The notes under the pieces were generated by a model, which made no database searches, was not told the origin of the DNA, and worked only from the letters and a program-made list of their open reading frames with translations. 64,000 nt of DNA from Deltaproteobacteria bacterium (lineage in GTDB: Bacteria; Desulfobacterota; Desulfobacteria; Desulfobacterales; Desulfosarcinaceae): the NCBI GenBank assembly GCA_020444075.1, contig JAHLLR010000009.1, positions 1 through 64,000 of the forward strand, written 5' to 3'. Below are positions 27,959-37,667 of the stretch, one piece after another. The stretch's first letter is position 1. Each line of letters begins with the position of its first letter. The position numbers and the translations under genes were made by a program.

Positions 27959-30595
27959 TTGGGCGCCATGGGCCGACTTCAACATTTTTTCAGCTGGTTC
28001 AAATCCCAAGGTGCGCCGATCGACGAAGACGATGCCCGGGTCCTCCGGCTTGAATTTCAATCGCGTTACCATCAGTTCAAGCTGTTGCTCAATGCCAACA
28101 ACCAAGCCCTGGAAATCATGACCGAACTGGAACAGGCAATGACGGGCAATGTTCCCTTCGGTATGAAATTCATCCGATCCCGCACCATGGGGGTCTATAC
28201 CCGGGTCTATCAGATCGTCAAACACCTGCATGCGCTGGCCCCGGGCAAATACAAGGCCCTTTCGGACCGCCTGGAAGCGATCCGGCTGTCTCTCGAATCG
28301 ATGCTGATCACACAACGGCCGGTCGAAACGACCGGGCCCCTGATTCTCCCTTTCTCCATTCTGGACAAAACCTTTGCCGACCAGGCAGGCATGAAAATGG
28401 CCAGCATCGGGGAAATCGCCAACCGGCTGAATGTAAGGGTCCCGGACGGCTTTGTGGTCACCGCCAAGGCCTTTCGTCTTTTCCTGGAGCAAAACGACCT
28501 GAAAACCGAAATCCAGCGGCGCATCCAGAGCGCGGAAGAAGAAGGGCACCACCAGCTTTACACCACCAGTGCGGACATTCGCCGGTTGATTCAGGACGCC
28601 CCGCTGCCCCAGGATTTGGAAGCCGCTATCATGGCCGCATACCAGGAGTTGGCGTCCCGCCGCAACCGGGAGCCTAACATGGCCGTGCGGTCGAGCGCCT
28701 TGAACGAGGACCGTGAGGGCGCCTCCTTTGCCGGCCTTTATCACAGTGCACTCAACGTTTCCCGGGATCATCTGGCCGACACCTACAAGCAGATCGTAGC
28801 TGCCGCCTATTCCCCGGCGGTAATGGCCTATCGCTTCAGTCGAGGCCTTGCCGACGAGGATACGGAAATGTGTGTGGGGGTGATGGAGATGGTGGATGCC
28901 GTCAGCGGCGGGGTGCTCTATTCGGCCAACCCGATGAACATCCGGGATCGATCGGTAATCATCAATTCGGCCTGGGGACTGCCCAAGGCAGTGGTCGATG
29001 GGACCACGGCAACGGACCTGTTCCAGGTGACCAAGTCCCCTGCCCTTTCAATCACGCACCGGAACATCGCCGCCAAAGAGAAAAAATATGTCTGTTATCC
29101 GGGAGAAGGGGTGTGCCGTCTGGACGACACCGGGCAAGAGATGAAGCGGGCATCACTCACAGACAGGCAGGCCCTTGATCTGGCCGCGCTGGCCGTCAAA
29201 ATCGAAGATTACTACGGCTGCCCCCAGGACATCGAGTGGGCCATTGATCAATCCGGCGAAATCATCCTTTTGCAATGTCGCCCGCTGCAGGTCAACAGCG
29301 ATGCCCCGGCCCCCTTACCCCCATCAGGCGATCATGACGACCGTCCGCCGGTCCTCTTCCAGGGTGGCATTACCGCCTCTCCCGGCGTGGCATCGGGGCC
29401 GGTCTACCGGGTGATGAAAGATGTCGATACCCTCCAGTTTCCCGATGGGGCGGTGCTGGTCACCGACCGCGCCCTGGCGCGCTGGGCTGCGCTGCTGCCC
29501 CGGGCATCGGCAGTGGTCAGTGAAAAGGGCGGCCTCACCGGGCACCTGGCCAATGTGGCCAGAGAGTTCCGCGTTCCCGCCCTGTTCGGTGCTGCCGGGG
29601 TCATCGATCGCCTGTCCGGCCAGGGGCAGATCACGGTGGATGCAGACGATTGCCGCATCTACCCTGGCCAGGTTCGGTCATTGCTGGACATTTCCGATCG
29701 GCCGCCGCCCAGGAACCTGATGGAAGGCACACCAGTTTTCGAACTCCTCGAAAAAGCATCCGAACTGATCATTCCGCTGAACCTGCTGGATCCGGACAGC
29801 CCGGGGTTCAAGGCCTCCAATTGCCGGACGCTCCATGACATCACCCGTTTCTGCCACGAAAAAAGTGTGCATGAGATGTTCAGATTCGGCAAGGCCCACC
29901 GGTTTCCCGAGCGTTCCTCAAAACAGCTGCGGGCCCAGATCCCCATGCAGTGGTGGGTGCTCAATTTAGATGACGGATTCAGGACGGATGTGTCCATGGA
30001 GCGCTATGTGGATATCGACAACATCACCTCTATGCCCATGCTGGCCCTGTGGGCCGGCATCACCGCCTTTCCCTGGGAAGGACCGCCGCCGGTGGACGGG
30101 AAAGGATTCGTTTCGGTGATGTTCCAGGCCACCCAGAACCAGGCCCTTTTGCCCACGGTGCGGACAACCATGGCCAACCGCAACTATTTTATGATATCGA
30201 AGAACTACTGCAGCCTCCAGTCCAGGCTCGGATTCCATTTTTGCATCACCGAAGCCCTGGTGGGGGATCGAACCACGGAAAACTACGTCAGCTTTCAGTT
30301 CAAGGGCGGTGCAGCGGATTTCAACAGGCGGCTAAGGCGTGTGCGCTTCGTAAAAGAGATCCTCGATTTCCACGGCTTCCGGACCGAAGTGACCAAGGAT
30401 GCCCTGCGTGCGCGCATAGAGCAATATGATGCCGAAATCATGGTTGCCAAATTGAAAATTCTCGGATACCTGACCATTCACACGCGCCAGTTGGACATGA
30501 TCATGGCCAACCCGGCGATGGTGGAACGCTATCGGGTGCAGATTCAGAAACAGATCGACGCCATTCTTGCCGTATCTCATGCACCCGTTGGGTGA
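27959..30595 (+). CDS. PEP synthase-like protein: pyruvate/ATP-binding and PEP-utilising mobile domain with atypical C-terminus
   Basis: MAVRSSALNEDREGASFAGLY; SEKGGLTGHLANVAREFRVPALFG mobile-domain motif; C-terminal ~300 aa do not resemble the PEP-utilising TIM barrel. Confidence 0.78.
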   Translation: MGAMGRLQHFFSWFKSQGAPIDEDDARVLRLEFQSRYHQFKLLLNANNQALEIMTELEQAMTGNVPFGMKFIRSRTMGVYTRVYQIVKHLHALAPGKYKALSDRLEAIRLSLESMLITQRPVETTGPLILPFSILDKTFADQAGMKMASIGEIANRLNVRVPDGFVVTAKAFRLFLEQNDLKTEIQRRIQSAEEEGHHQLYTTSADIRRLIQDAPLPQDLEAAIMAAYQELASRRNREPNMAVRSSALNEDREGASFAGLYHSALNVSRDHLADTYKQIVAAAYSPAVMAYRFSRGLADEDTEMCVGVMEMVDAVSGGVLYSANPMNIRDRSVIINSAWGLPKAVVDGTTATDLFQVTKSPALSITHRNIAAKEKKYVCYPGEGVCRLDDTGQEMKRASLTDRQALDLAALAVKIEDYYGCPQDIEWAIDQSGEIILLQCRPLQVNSDAPAPLPPSGDHDDRPPVLFQGGITASPGVASGPVYRVMKDVDTLQFPDGAVLVTDRALARWAALLPRASAVVSEKGGLTGHLANVAREFRVPALFGAAGVIDRLSGQGQITVDADDCRIYPGQVRSLLDISDRPPPRNLMEGTPVFELLEKASELIIPLNLLDPDSPGFKASNCRTLHDITRFCHEKSVHEMFRFGKAHRFPERSSKQLRAQIPMQWWVLNLDDGFRTDVSMERYVDIDNITSMPMLALWAGITAFPWEGPPPVDGKGFVSVMFQATQNQALLPTVRTTMANRNYFMISKNYCSLQSRLGFHFCITEALVGDRTTENYVSFQFKGGAADFNRRLRRVRFVKEILDFHGFRTEVTKDALRARIEQYDAEIMVAKLKILGYLTIHTRQLDMIMANPAMVERYRVQIQKQIDAILAVSHAPVG

Positions 30596-30606
30596 AAGGG
30601 ACGCTA

Positions 30607-32079
30607 ATGTGGACGCGCATCAGTCTTAAAAACCGGATTTTCATTCATCTGGTCGCTATTTTTCTGGTGACCTTATCCGGGGCGGCAATAATGGTATGGT
30701 ATTCCTACAGCATCGAAGGCGTACTGACCGCTATTACCGATGAAAACCTGGTGGCCTTTCAAAGTGCCGAATCACTGGAAATCACCCTGGTCAACCAGAA
30801 AGGATTTGTCTCCTATTATTTCCTCGACGGCAACCCGGACTGGCTGATCCAATTGGAAAAGTACCGCCGCTTGTTCAGTGAACAGCTGGGTCAGGCCCGG
30901 TTGCTGGCCCAATCTCCCGGGCAGAGGCAAGCCATTGACCATATTGCCGACGAATATGCCCGATACATCAGGGAAAAGGACCAGGTGATCAACTATTATA
31001 AGACCGGCAAGGTCGAATTCGGATCCAAGCTGCACCAGGACGTTCGCAGCCGTTTTTTTGCCATCCTCCAGCTGTGCGAGGAATACAAGCGCGAGCATAC
31101 ACAATCCATCATGGCCGCCAAAGAGGAGGCCCTGATCGAGGCGGCCCGACTGAGGGACACGGCCATGGCGGTCATCGTCACCCAAATCCTGCTGGTAGTG
31201 CTGCTGGCCTACCTGCTGGTTTACCAGATTCTCAATCCCCTGCGCGCCCTGATTCGGGAAACCAGCCGCAGCAGAAACATCGAAAAATCCGGCAATGATG
31301 TCAAAACCTTGAGCCAGAGTGTGCGGGGACTCATTGAAGACGTGGGGCAAACCCATGTGGAGCTTGAAAAGAGCCGTGAAACCCTGCTTCAGGCCGACAA
31401 GATGGCCATGGTGGGCAAACTCGCGGCGGGCATGGCCCATAGCGTGCGCAACCCGTTCACCTCGGTCAAGATGCGGTTGTTCTCCCTGAACCGTTCCCTG
31501 AAGCTGTCCGGCACCCAGAAGGAGGACTTCGACGTCATCTCAGAAGAGATCGACCACATCGACACGATCGTGCAGAACTTTTTGGAATATTCCCGTCCCC
31601 CCAAATTGAAGATGCAGCCGGTGAGCCCCTCCACGGTGGTGGACACCGCTATTCAACTGCTCCGCTACCGTCTGGAGTCATACAATGTCAAGGCCACCAT
31701 CCATCGCAACGAAATGCTGCCGGCCGTCGACGCGGATCCGGACCAGCTCAAGGAAGTGCTGGTCAACCTGATCGTCAACGCCTGTGAAGCCATGACCGGC
31801 GGCGGCGCCATCGATATCCATGAACGCGTGATCGACTCCCCCCCGAACCGCCGGCAGGCCGAGATCTGCATTTCGGACAACGGACCTGGCATTGCCGCCA
31901 CCGAAGTAAAAAAGGTCTTCGATCCTTTTTACACCACCAAGGAAGACGGCACGGGACTGGGGCTGAGCATTGTTTCCCGAATCATCAAGGAGCACGGGGG
32001 CAGCGTCGATCTAACCTCGGAGGAAGATCGGGGAACGACCTTTTGCATCGTTCTTCCCACAATAGGAGGAGACCTGTGA
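30607..32079 (+). CDS. Sensor histidine kinase
   Basis: [65 protein letters not shown]; start MWTRISLK. Confidence 0.92.
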   Translation: MWTRISLKNRIFIHLVAIFLVTLSGAAIMVWYSYSIEGVLTAITDENLVAFQSAESLEITLVNQKGFVSYYFLDGNPDWLIQLEKYRRLFSEQLGQARLLAQSPGQRQAIDHIADEYARYIREKDQVINYYKTGKVEFGSKLHQDVRSRFFAILQLCEEYKREHTQSIMAAKEEALIEAARLRDTAMAVIVTQILLVVLLAYLLVYQILNPLRALIRETSRSRNIEKSGNDVKTLSQSVRGLIEDVGQTHVELEKSRETLLQADKMAMVGKLAAGMAHSVRNPFTSVKMRLFSLNRSLKLSGTQKEDFDVISEEIDHIDTIVQNFLEYSRPPKLKMQPVSPSTVVDTAIQLLRYRLESYNVKATIHRNEMLPAVDADPDQLKEVLVNLIVNACEAMTGGGAIDIHERVIDSPPNRRQAEICISDNGPGIAATEVKKVFDPFYTTKEDGTGLGLSIVSRIIKEHGGSVDLTSEEDRGTTFCIVLPTIGGDL

Positions 32080-33500
32080 ACACCATACTGATCATCGATG
32101 ACGACGATCAACTGCGCATCAGTTTCGAGCGATTGCTGAAAGAAGAGGGTTATGCGGTCCGCACCGCCGCATCGGGCGAAGCTGGTTTGCGTATCGTCTC
32201 CGAAACCATTCCCGACCTGGTGGTACTGGACGTGCGCCTGCCGGGGATGAACGGCCTCGAGACCTTTAGGCAGATCCACCGCATCGAGCAAAAGTTGCCG
32301 GTAATCGTCATGACCGCCTTCGGCACCACGGAAACGGCCATCGAAGCCACCAAAATCGGCGCCTTCGACTATGTGATCAAACCCTTTGACATCCCCCAGA
32401 TGCTATCCACCATTCGACAGGCCCTGGAGGCCGGCCGCTTCATGCGCTCACCGGTGGATATGGACGCCTCGCCGGACAAAAATCAGGGTGAGGCCATCAT
32501 CGGCAAAAGCCCGGCAATGCAGGAGGTGTATAAAGCCATCGGCCGCGTGTCGGCCACCGATGCCACCGTGCTCATTCGCGGCGAATCCGGCTCCGGCAAA
32601 GAACTCGTGGCCCGTGCCCTTTACCAGCACAGCATCCGTTCAGAAAAACCCTTTCTGGTGATCAACTGCGTGGCCATCCCGGACACGCTGCTGGAAAGCG
32701 AGCTGTTCGGCTATGAAAAAGGGGCCTTTACCGGTGCCACCCACCGACGGGTAGGCAAAATCGAGCAAGCCAGCGGGGGTACGGTTTTCCTGGATGAAAT
32801 CGGCGACATGCCCTTTAATCTGCAAGCCAAGATGCTCCGCCTGCTCCAGGAAAAAAGCGTCGAGCGGCTGGGTGGCCGGGAAACCATCCCGGTGGATGTA
32901 CGAATTATCGCCGCTACCAACCGGGATCTGGAGCATCTGATTACGAAAGGCCAGTTCCGGGAGGATCTTTATTATCGCCTCAAGGTGATCACCATCTGGC
33001 TGCCCCCCCTCCGCGAACGCACCGGCGACATTCCGCTGCTGACCGATTATTTTATGACCCGCTTTTCATCGGAACTCGGCCTCGAAAACCCGGGAATCAC
33101 CCGGGAAGCCATGTCCATGCTGGTCTCCAGCCCATGGCCCGGAAATATCCGGGAACTGTCCAACACCCTTCAGAAAGCGCTGATCTTCAACCGGGGCGCT
33201 CCGCTAAGCCTGGCGGACATCACCCACGCGACCGGCGGTGACGCCAAAAACCACCCGTCCAGTGAAGACGCCTGCGACGACAGAATCCGGTCCTGGATTC
33301 GTAATCTGCTCTCCCGGGGGGGGCAGGAAAACCTCTTCGAGAACTGCATGGACCACTTCGGCAGCGTGCTGGTGGGGGAAGCCCTGAACCTGACGGGCGG
33401 GAACCGGTCCCAGGCCGCCAAGCTGCTGGGTATGTCCCGCCCGACCCTCCACGCAAAGATCGACAAATACGACCTGAAAATCGAAACCAGCGTCAGATAG
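32076..33500 (+). CDS. NtrC-family sigma-54-dependent response regulator
   Basis: Receiver TILIIDDDDQLR, GESGSGKELVARALYQHS, ELFGYEKGAFTGATHR, C-terminal Fis HTH; GTG start after AGGAGGA. Confidence 0.93.
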   Translation: MNTILIIDDDDQLRISFERLLKEEGYAVRTAASGEAGLRIVSETIPDLVVLDVRLPGMNGLETFRQIHRIEQKLPVIVMTAFGTTETAIEATKIGAFDYVIKPFDIPQMLSTIRQALEAGRFMRSPVDMDASPDKNQGEAIIGKSPAMQEVYKAIGRVSATDATVLIRGESGSGKELVARALYQHSIRSEKPFLVINCVAIPDTLLESELFGYEKGAFTGATHRRVGKIEQASGGTVFLDEIGDMPFNLQAKMLRLLQEKSVERLGGRETIPVDVRIIAATNRDLEHLITKGQFREDLYYRLKVITIWLPPLRERTGDIPLLTDYFMTRFSSELGLENPGITREAMSMLVSSPWPGNIRELSNTLQKALIFNRGAPLSLADITHATGGDAKNHPSSEDACDDRIRSWIRNLLSRGGQENLFENCMDHFGSVLVGEALNLTGGNRSQAAKLLGMSRPTLHAKIDKYDLKIETSVR

Positions 33501-33598
33501 GCGGGACGGATGACCGATGACAGGCGTCTGCGGTCAGAAGATGGAGGGCAACGAATCGATCCTCTATGCCCCGTCCTCCCATTCCGGCCCTCCGGGCC

Positions 33599-34384
33599 TC
33601 AGATAGCTGGCCCGACGCCATTGGTGATCTGCGCATAGGCGCTGTGGTTATGGATGGATTCGAAATTTTCGGCACTGACGGAGAACCAGGTGATGTTGTC
33701 GTCGGCAATGAGGCGTTCGGAGACGTCCCGGACCACATCCTCAACAAATTTCGGGTTGGAAAATCCCCGCTCCGTCACATGCTTCTCGTCAACCCGTTTC
33801 AACACTGAAAATACATCACAGGAGGCGCACGATTCGATCAGTTCGATCATGTCCTCCAGCCAAATAAACTTTTTAAAGCGGGTTTTAAGTTGAACGATGC
33901 CACGTTGATTGTGGGCACCGTGATCTGAAATCTCTTTGGAACAGGGGCAGACCGAAGTGATAGGCACGTTGACTTCGGAAACCAGGTCAATTTCGTTGCG
34001 TGAATTACTCGATCCGGTAATCCGGCAATTGTAGTCCATCAGACCCGGTGCATGGCTTACCGGGGCTTGTTTTTCGATAAAATAAGGAAAGCTCACCTCG
34101 ATATGGGCCGAAGCGGCGTCCAGATTCATTTTCATTGCCTCCAGGAGCACGGAAAATTTCTTCAGCGAGATCTCCGGTTTCAAGAGGTGAAGCATCTCGA
34201 CGAACCGGCTCATATGGGTGCCCTTGTACTCCTGGGGCAGGTCCACGTACATGTTAATGGAAGCAATGGTGCTCTGGGAACCATCGCGGCGATCTTTGAC
34301 ACGGATGGGGTAGCGCAGGTTCTTGATGCCTACTTTATCGATAGGGATATTCCGGTGATCCCGCTCATTTTGTACATCTTTCAT
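33599..34384 (-). CDS. folE2: GTP cyclohydrolase FolE2 (type IB)
   Basis: VGIKNLRYPIRVKDR, VNVPITSVCPCSKEISDHGAHNQRGIV. Confidence 0.93.
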   Translation of the reverse strand: MKDVQNERDHRNIPIDKVGIKNLRYPIRVKDRRDGSQSTIASINMYVDLPQEYKGTHMSRFVEMLHLLKPEISLKKFSVLLEAMKMNLDAASAHIEVSFPYFIEKQAPVSHAPGLMDYNCRITGSSNSRNEIDLVSEVNVPITSVCPCSKEISDHGAHNQRGIVQLKTRFKKFIWLEDMIELIESCASCDVFSVLKRVDEKHVTERGFSNPKFVEDVVRDVSERLIADDNITWFSVSAENFESIHNHSAYAQITNGVGPAI

Positions 34385-34420
34385 GATCGGCCTATTTGAC
34401 GGCGGAGTTGCTCGTTTTGG

Positions 34421-35161
34421 TTATTTTAACAGGTAATCCATCTTCACATGGCTCATGGCCCGGTAAATATTGCCCTTGATCTTGCGATTGGTTCGATAAA
34501 GTCCTTCCAGCATCGCCTTGATTTCCGAACGTTTGGTGGTCCCGGCCGATGGACAAGGATTGGTGAACGGGGGAAACTGCAGCGCCTTTGCAAAATGCCG
34601 AATTCTTTTTTCATCGACCATCGCCAGCGGGCGGATCACGATGAACCGGCCATTGAATAATTCCTGTCGCGGAACCATGGTGCTGGTCTCTCCGGCATAA
34701 CATATATTTAGGAAGAACGTTTCAATGACGTCGTCTTTGTTATGCCCCAATGCCAGTTTGGTGCACCCTAGCCCATCGGCGATTTCGAACAGTCGTTTGC
34801 GCCGGAGCCGGGCACACAGAAAACAGGGGTTTTCCCGGTTCACCGCACTGTGGGCGACAATACCATGGTCCGTTCGATCGATCGTCAGTTTCGCCCCCAG
34901 CTGTCGGCAGGTTTCTGCCAATTCGTCAGAAAACCCGCCCGGGAAACCGGGATCCACATAAACAGGAAACAGATCGTAGTGAACCGGCACCCGTTTTTGC
35001 CGTTCAGCCAGCGCCCACAGCAAAGTCAGGCTGTCTTTGCCGCCGGACAGCCCCACTGCGATGCGGTCACCGTCTTCGATCATGCCGTAGCGGTGAATGG
35101 CCTTACCAACCAGGCTGTTCAGCGCTTTGTATGTGTAGCTGTGCCGGGACAAGGGGAACAC
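34421..35161 (-). CDS. TtcA-like tRNA 2-thiocytidine biosynthesis / PP-loop ATPase family protein
   Basis: GLSGGKDSLTLLWAL PP-loop; ENPCFLCARLRR; LGHNKDDVIETFFLN. Confidence 0.85.
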   Translation of the reverse strand: MFPLSRHSYTYKALNSLVGKAIHRYGMIEDGDRIAVGLSGGKDSLTLLWALAERQKRVPVHYDLFPVYVDPGFPGGFSDELAETCRQLGAKLTIDRTDHGIVAHSAVNRENPCFLCARLRRKRLFEIADGLGCTKLALGHNKDDVIETFFLNICYAGETSTMVPRQELFNGRFIVIRPLAMVDEKRIRHFAKALQFPPFTNPCPSAGTTKRSEIKAMLEGLYRTNRKIKGNIYRAMSHVKMDYLLK

Positions 35162-35176
35162 TTCCAGATCGACCGG

Positions 35177-35377
35177 CTATTGATCGGATTCTCTTTTTTC
35201 CACAACCTTTCCGGCGGCGACTTCCCGGAGGGCGACGACAATGTCCTCGTTTTTCGGAGAACTGACCAGGTATTCAGATCCCTCACGGATCTGCCGTACC
35301 CGGGCGGCAACCATATGAACCAGCTTGAAGCGGTTCGGTACTTTTTCCAGACAATCTTCAACAGTAATTCGTGCCAC
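35177..35377 (-). CDS. rpoZ: DNA-directed RNA polymerase subunit omega
   Basis: MARITVEDCLEKVPNRFKLVHMVAARVRQI. Confidence 0.92.
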   Translation of the reverse strand: MARITVEDCLEKVPNRFKLVHMVAARVRQIREGSEYLVSSPKNEDIVVALREVAAGKVVEKRESDQ

Positions 35378-35391
35378 GGAATTTCTCCTCT

Positions 35392-35859
35392 TTACAAAAT
35401 TTCCACCAGTTCATAGACTCTCTTGCCGGCCGGCGCGTTGAGCACAATCTCTTCTCCGGGCTTTTTCCCGATGATGGCTTTTCCCAGAGGCGAGGTAACC
35501 GAAATTCGGCCTTTTTCGATGTCGGATTCTTCGGGGCCCACCAGTTGGTATTCCACCTCTTCGCCGGTATCCACATTTTCAAGCATCACCGTGCAGGCGA
35601 ACACCGCCCGATCCTTGGGGAGGTTGTCCACGTCAATAATTTCTGCATTTCCCAGTTTGTATCCTAATTCACTGAGCCGACCTTCAATAAAGGCCTGACG
35701 TTCTTTGGCCGCATCATATTCGGCATTTTCACTGAGATCTCCATGGGACCGTGCCTCTTCAATAGCCCGGATAACGCGGGGCCTTTCGGTAGATTTGAGG
35801 TATTCCAGCTCTTTTTTCAGCGTCTGGTAACCGTTCCTGGTCATGGGTATTCTTTCCAA
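35392..35859 (-). CDS. greA: Transcription elongation factor GreA
   Basis: IPMTRNGYQTLKKELEYLKSTERPRVIRAIEEARSHGDLSENAEYDAAKERQAFIE. Confidence 0.96.
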   Translation of the reverse strand: MERIPMTRNGYQTLKKELEYLKSTERPRVIRAIEEARSHGDLSENAEYDAAKERQAFIEGRLSELGYKLGNAEIIDVDNLPKDRAVFACTVMLENVDTGEEVEYQLVGPEESDIEKGRISVTSPLGKAIIGKKPGEEIVLNAPAGKRVYELVEIL

Positions 35860-36065
35860 TGGGCGACTCCTAAATGGTTCTCGTTTTTATTTTTTTTACC
35901 CGGTTATAGAAAAACAGATCCCCACGGCACAGGCCATTGGGGAAATAAGGGGTTCCGGATTTAATTTAAAGCAACGGTTTGACCGGCTTGTTTTCCTCTA
36001 ACAGGGTGTGAAAAACTGAAGCGCTTGGTGAAACAGCGTTTACATTACGCCTCGGGATAGTTCCT

Positions 36066-36734
36066 CTACCATTTACCTATAATGCTGCTGCCGGCCTGGA
36101 CTTTATCTCCCACCGTAACCCGGACATCCGTCTCGGGAGGCAGGTAAATGTCCAGCCGGGAACCAAAACAGATCATACCAAAACGATGTCCCCGTTTCAA
36201 AACATCGCCGGGTTTGACCGCACAGACAATACGCCGGGCGACCAGCCCGGCGATTTGGACAAATCCCACCTGCTTACCGGCCGGGCTTTCCAATAGCAGG
36301 GCATTGTGTTCGTTGTCCGTTGACGCCTTGTCGAGGTTCGCGGAAAAAAATTTTCCAGGGTGGTAAGTCACCTGCCGGATCGTCCCTTCATGGGGCACCC
36401 GGTTGACATGGACGTTGAAGACAGACATAAAAACACTGATCCGAGTGCAGGCGCCTTCAAAGTAAGGCGTCTGACCCACCGGTTCCACTTTGATCACCTT
36501 GCCGTCGGCTGGCGAAACCACTATCCCCTCGCCCGTCGGAACCAAGCGATCCGGATCTCTGAAAAAATAGCAGATAAACCCGGTGGTGAAAAGCCCCAGA
36601 ACAGCCAGAAAGGCTACTCCAAGCAGCGCAAAAACAGCAGTGGCAAAAGCGGATGCGATTATGAACGGATATCCGGCCTTTGCCACTGGAAAGGCTGTCT
36701 GACTGGGTGGATCGGACCAGTTAAATGTTGTCAT
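36066..36734 (-). CDS. psd: Phosphatidylserine decarboxylase proenzyme
   Basis: VSPADGKVIKVEPV, FMSVFNVHVNRVPHEGTI, RFGMICFGSRLDIYLP (LGST-type region present as FGSR). Confidence 0.88.
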   Translation of the reverse strand: MTTFNWSDPPSQTAFPVAKAGYPFIIASAFATAVFALLGVAFLAVLGLFTTGFICYFFRDPDRLVPTGEGIVVSPADGKVIKVEPVGQTPYFEGACTRISVFMSVFNVHVNRVPHEGTIRQVTYHPGKFFSANLDKASTDNEHNALLLESPAGKQVGFVQIAGLVARRIVCAVKPGDVLKRGHRFGMICFGSRLDIYLPPETDVRVTVGDKVQAGSSIIGKW

Positions 36735-36779
36735 CTCATGCTCCCCGGCGCCATCAAATGCCGGCAAAAGGCTTTCTTC

Positions 36780-36796
36780 AACCCTTTTAAAGGGTT
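36780..36796. promoter_or_regulatory. 17-bp perfect palindrome AACCCTTTTAAAGGGTT upstream of psd
   Basis: 8-1-8 inverted repeat in the leader of the minus-strand psd gene. Confidence 0.4.
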
Positions 36797-36947
36797 ACCT
36801 ATATCCAATGCCTGCGTCCGTGTCAACAGCTACCCGCCATCCGTTTCAAAACAAATCCACAGCCCATGAAAGATGGTCTACTCGGGTCGTCGGGCAGCCA
36901 GACAGGCACCATCCAAAATCCATGGTGGGTGTGCTGTTCAATGGCCA

Positions 36948-37667
36948 CTAAATGTCACGTCTGGTCGTTTGGGCACCCAGTTGATGGCCGGTTGCATGAA
37001 TCTGAGCGTCGGATTTGCGGATATATTCCGGACTCAGGGCACCAATGGGATCGACATCTTGTTGATGGAACCGCAACAGGGCCAGCATGCCCACTGATGA
37101 GGCCCGAATCACATGCTGAGTCGTATCGGCAAATCGGATGCGCGGGCAGCGGGTTTCAAAGACCTCCCGATAAAGAACTGCACCGGAGCCAACCAGGACT
37201 GCATTGTCAGGCAACTGCGCTGCGGCCGTTTCCGGTGAGCACACCGATACCCGTACGGCCAATTCGGGAACTCCACCGGTGACGCCGCGAAATTGGGCGT
37301 GGTAAATTTCTCCCCGTCGTGCATCGATCATGGCCACCACGGGGCAATCCTGGAGGGAAAACGGAAAAGCCAGTGCAGCCAGGCTACTGATCCCGACTAC
37401 CGGTGCCCCTGTGGCCACGGCAAGCCCTTTTACCGTACTGATGCCGATCCGCAGTCCGGTGAAGGTTCCAGGCCCTCGGGTGACGGCAATACCTCCAATA
37501 TCCACCGGATCACATCGACAATTCTCAAGGATCCTGCGAATCATCGACATCAGATGACGGGAATGGGTTTTTCCCGCCGTATAAACCGCTTCCTCAAGCA
37601 GCCGGTCGTCATTGAACAGGGCCACGCTGCAGCTGGCGGTGGAGGTGTCAACGGCCAGAAGGTTCAT
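36948..37667 (-). CDS. tsaB: tRNA threonylcarbamoyladenosine biosynthesis protein TsaB
   Basis: MNLLAVDTSTASCSVALF, GPGTFTGLRIGISTVKGLA. Confidence 0.9.
   Translation of the reverse strand: MNLLAVDTSTASCSVALFNDDRLLEEAVYTAGKTHSRHLMSMIRRILENCRCDPVDIGGIAVTRGPGTFTGLRIGISTVKGLAVATGAPVVGISSLAALAFPFSLQDCPVVAMIDARRGEIYHAQFRGVTGGVPELAVRVSVCSPETAAAQLPDNAVLVGSGAVLYREVFETRCPRIRFADTTQHVIRASSVGMLALLRFHQQDVDPIGALSPEYIRKSDAQIHATGHQLGAQTTRRDI

Noticed and set aside
36866-37282. 138-aa plus-strand ORF near tsaB
   Set aside because: Mostly antisense to tsaB, no domain match or ribosome-binding site.
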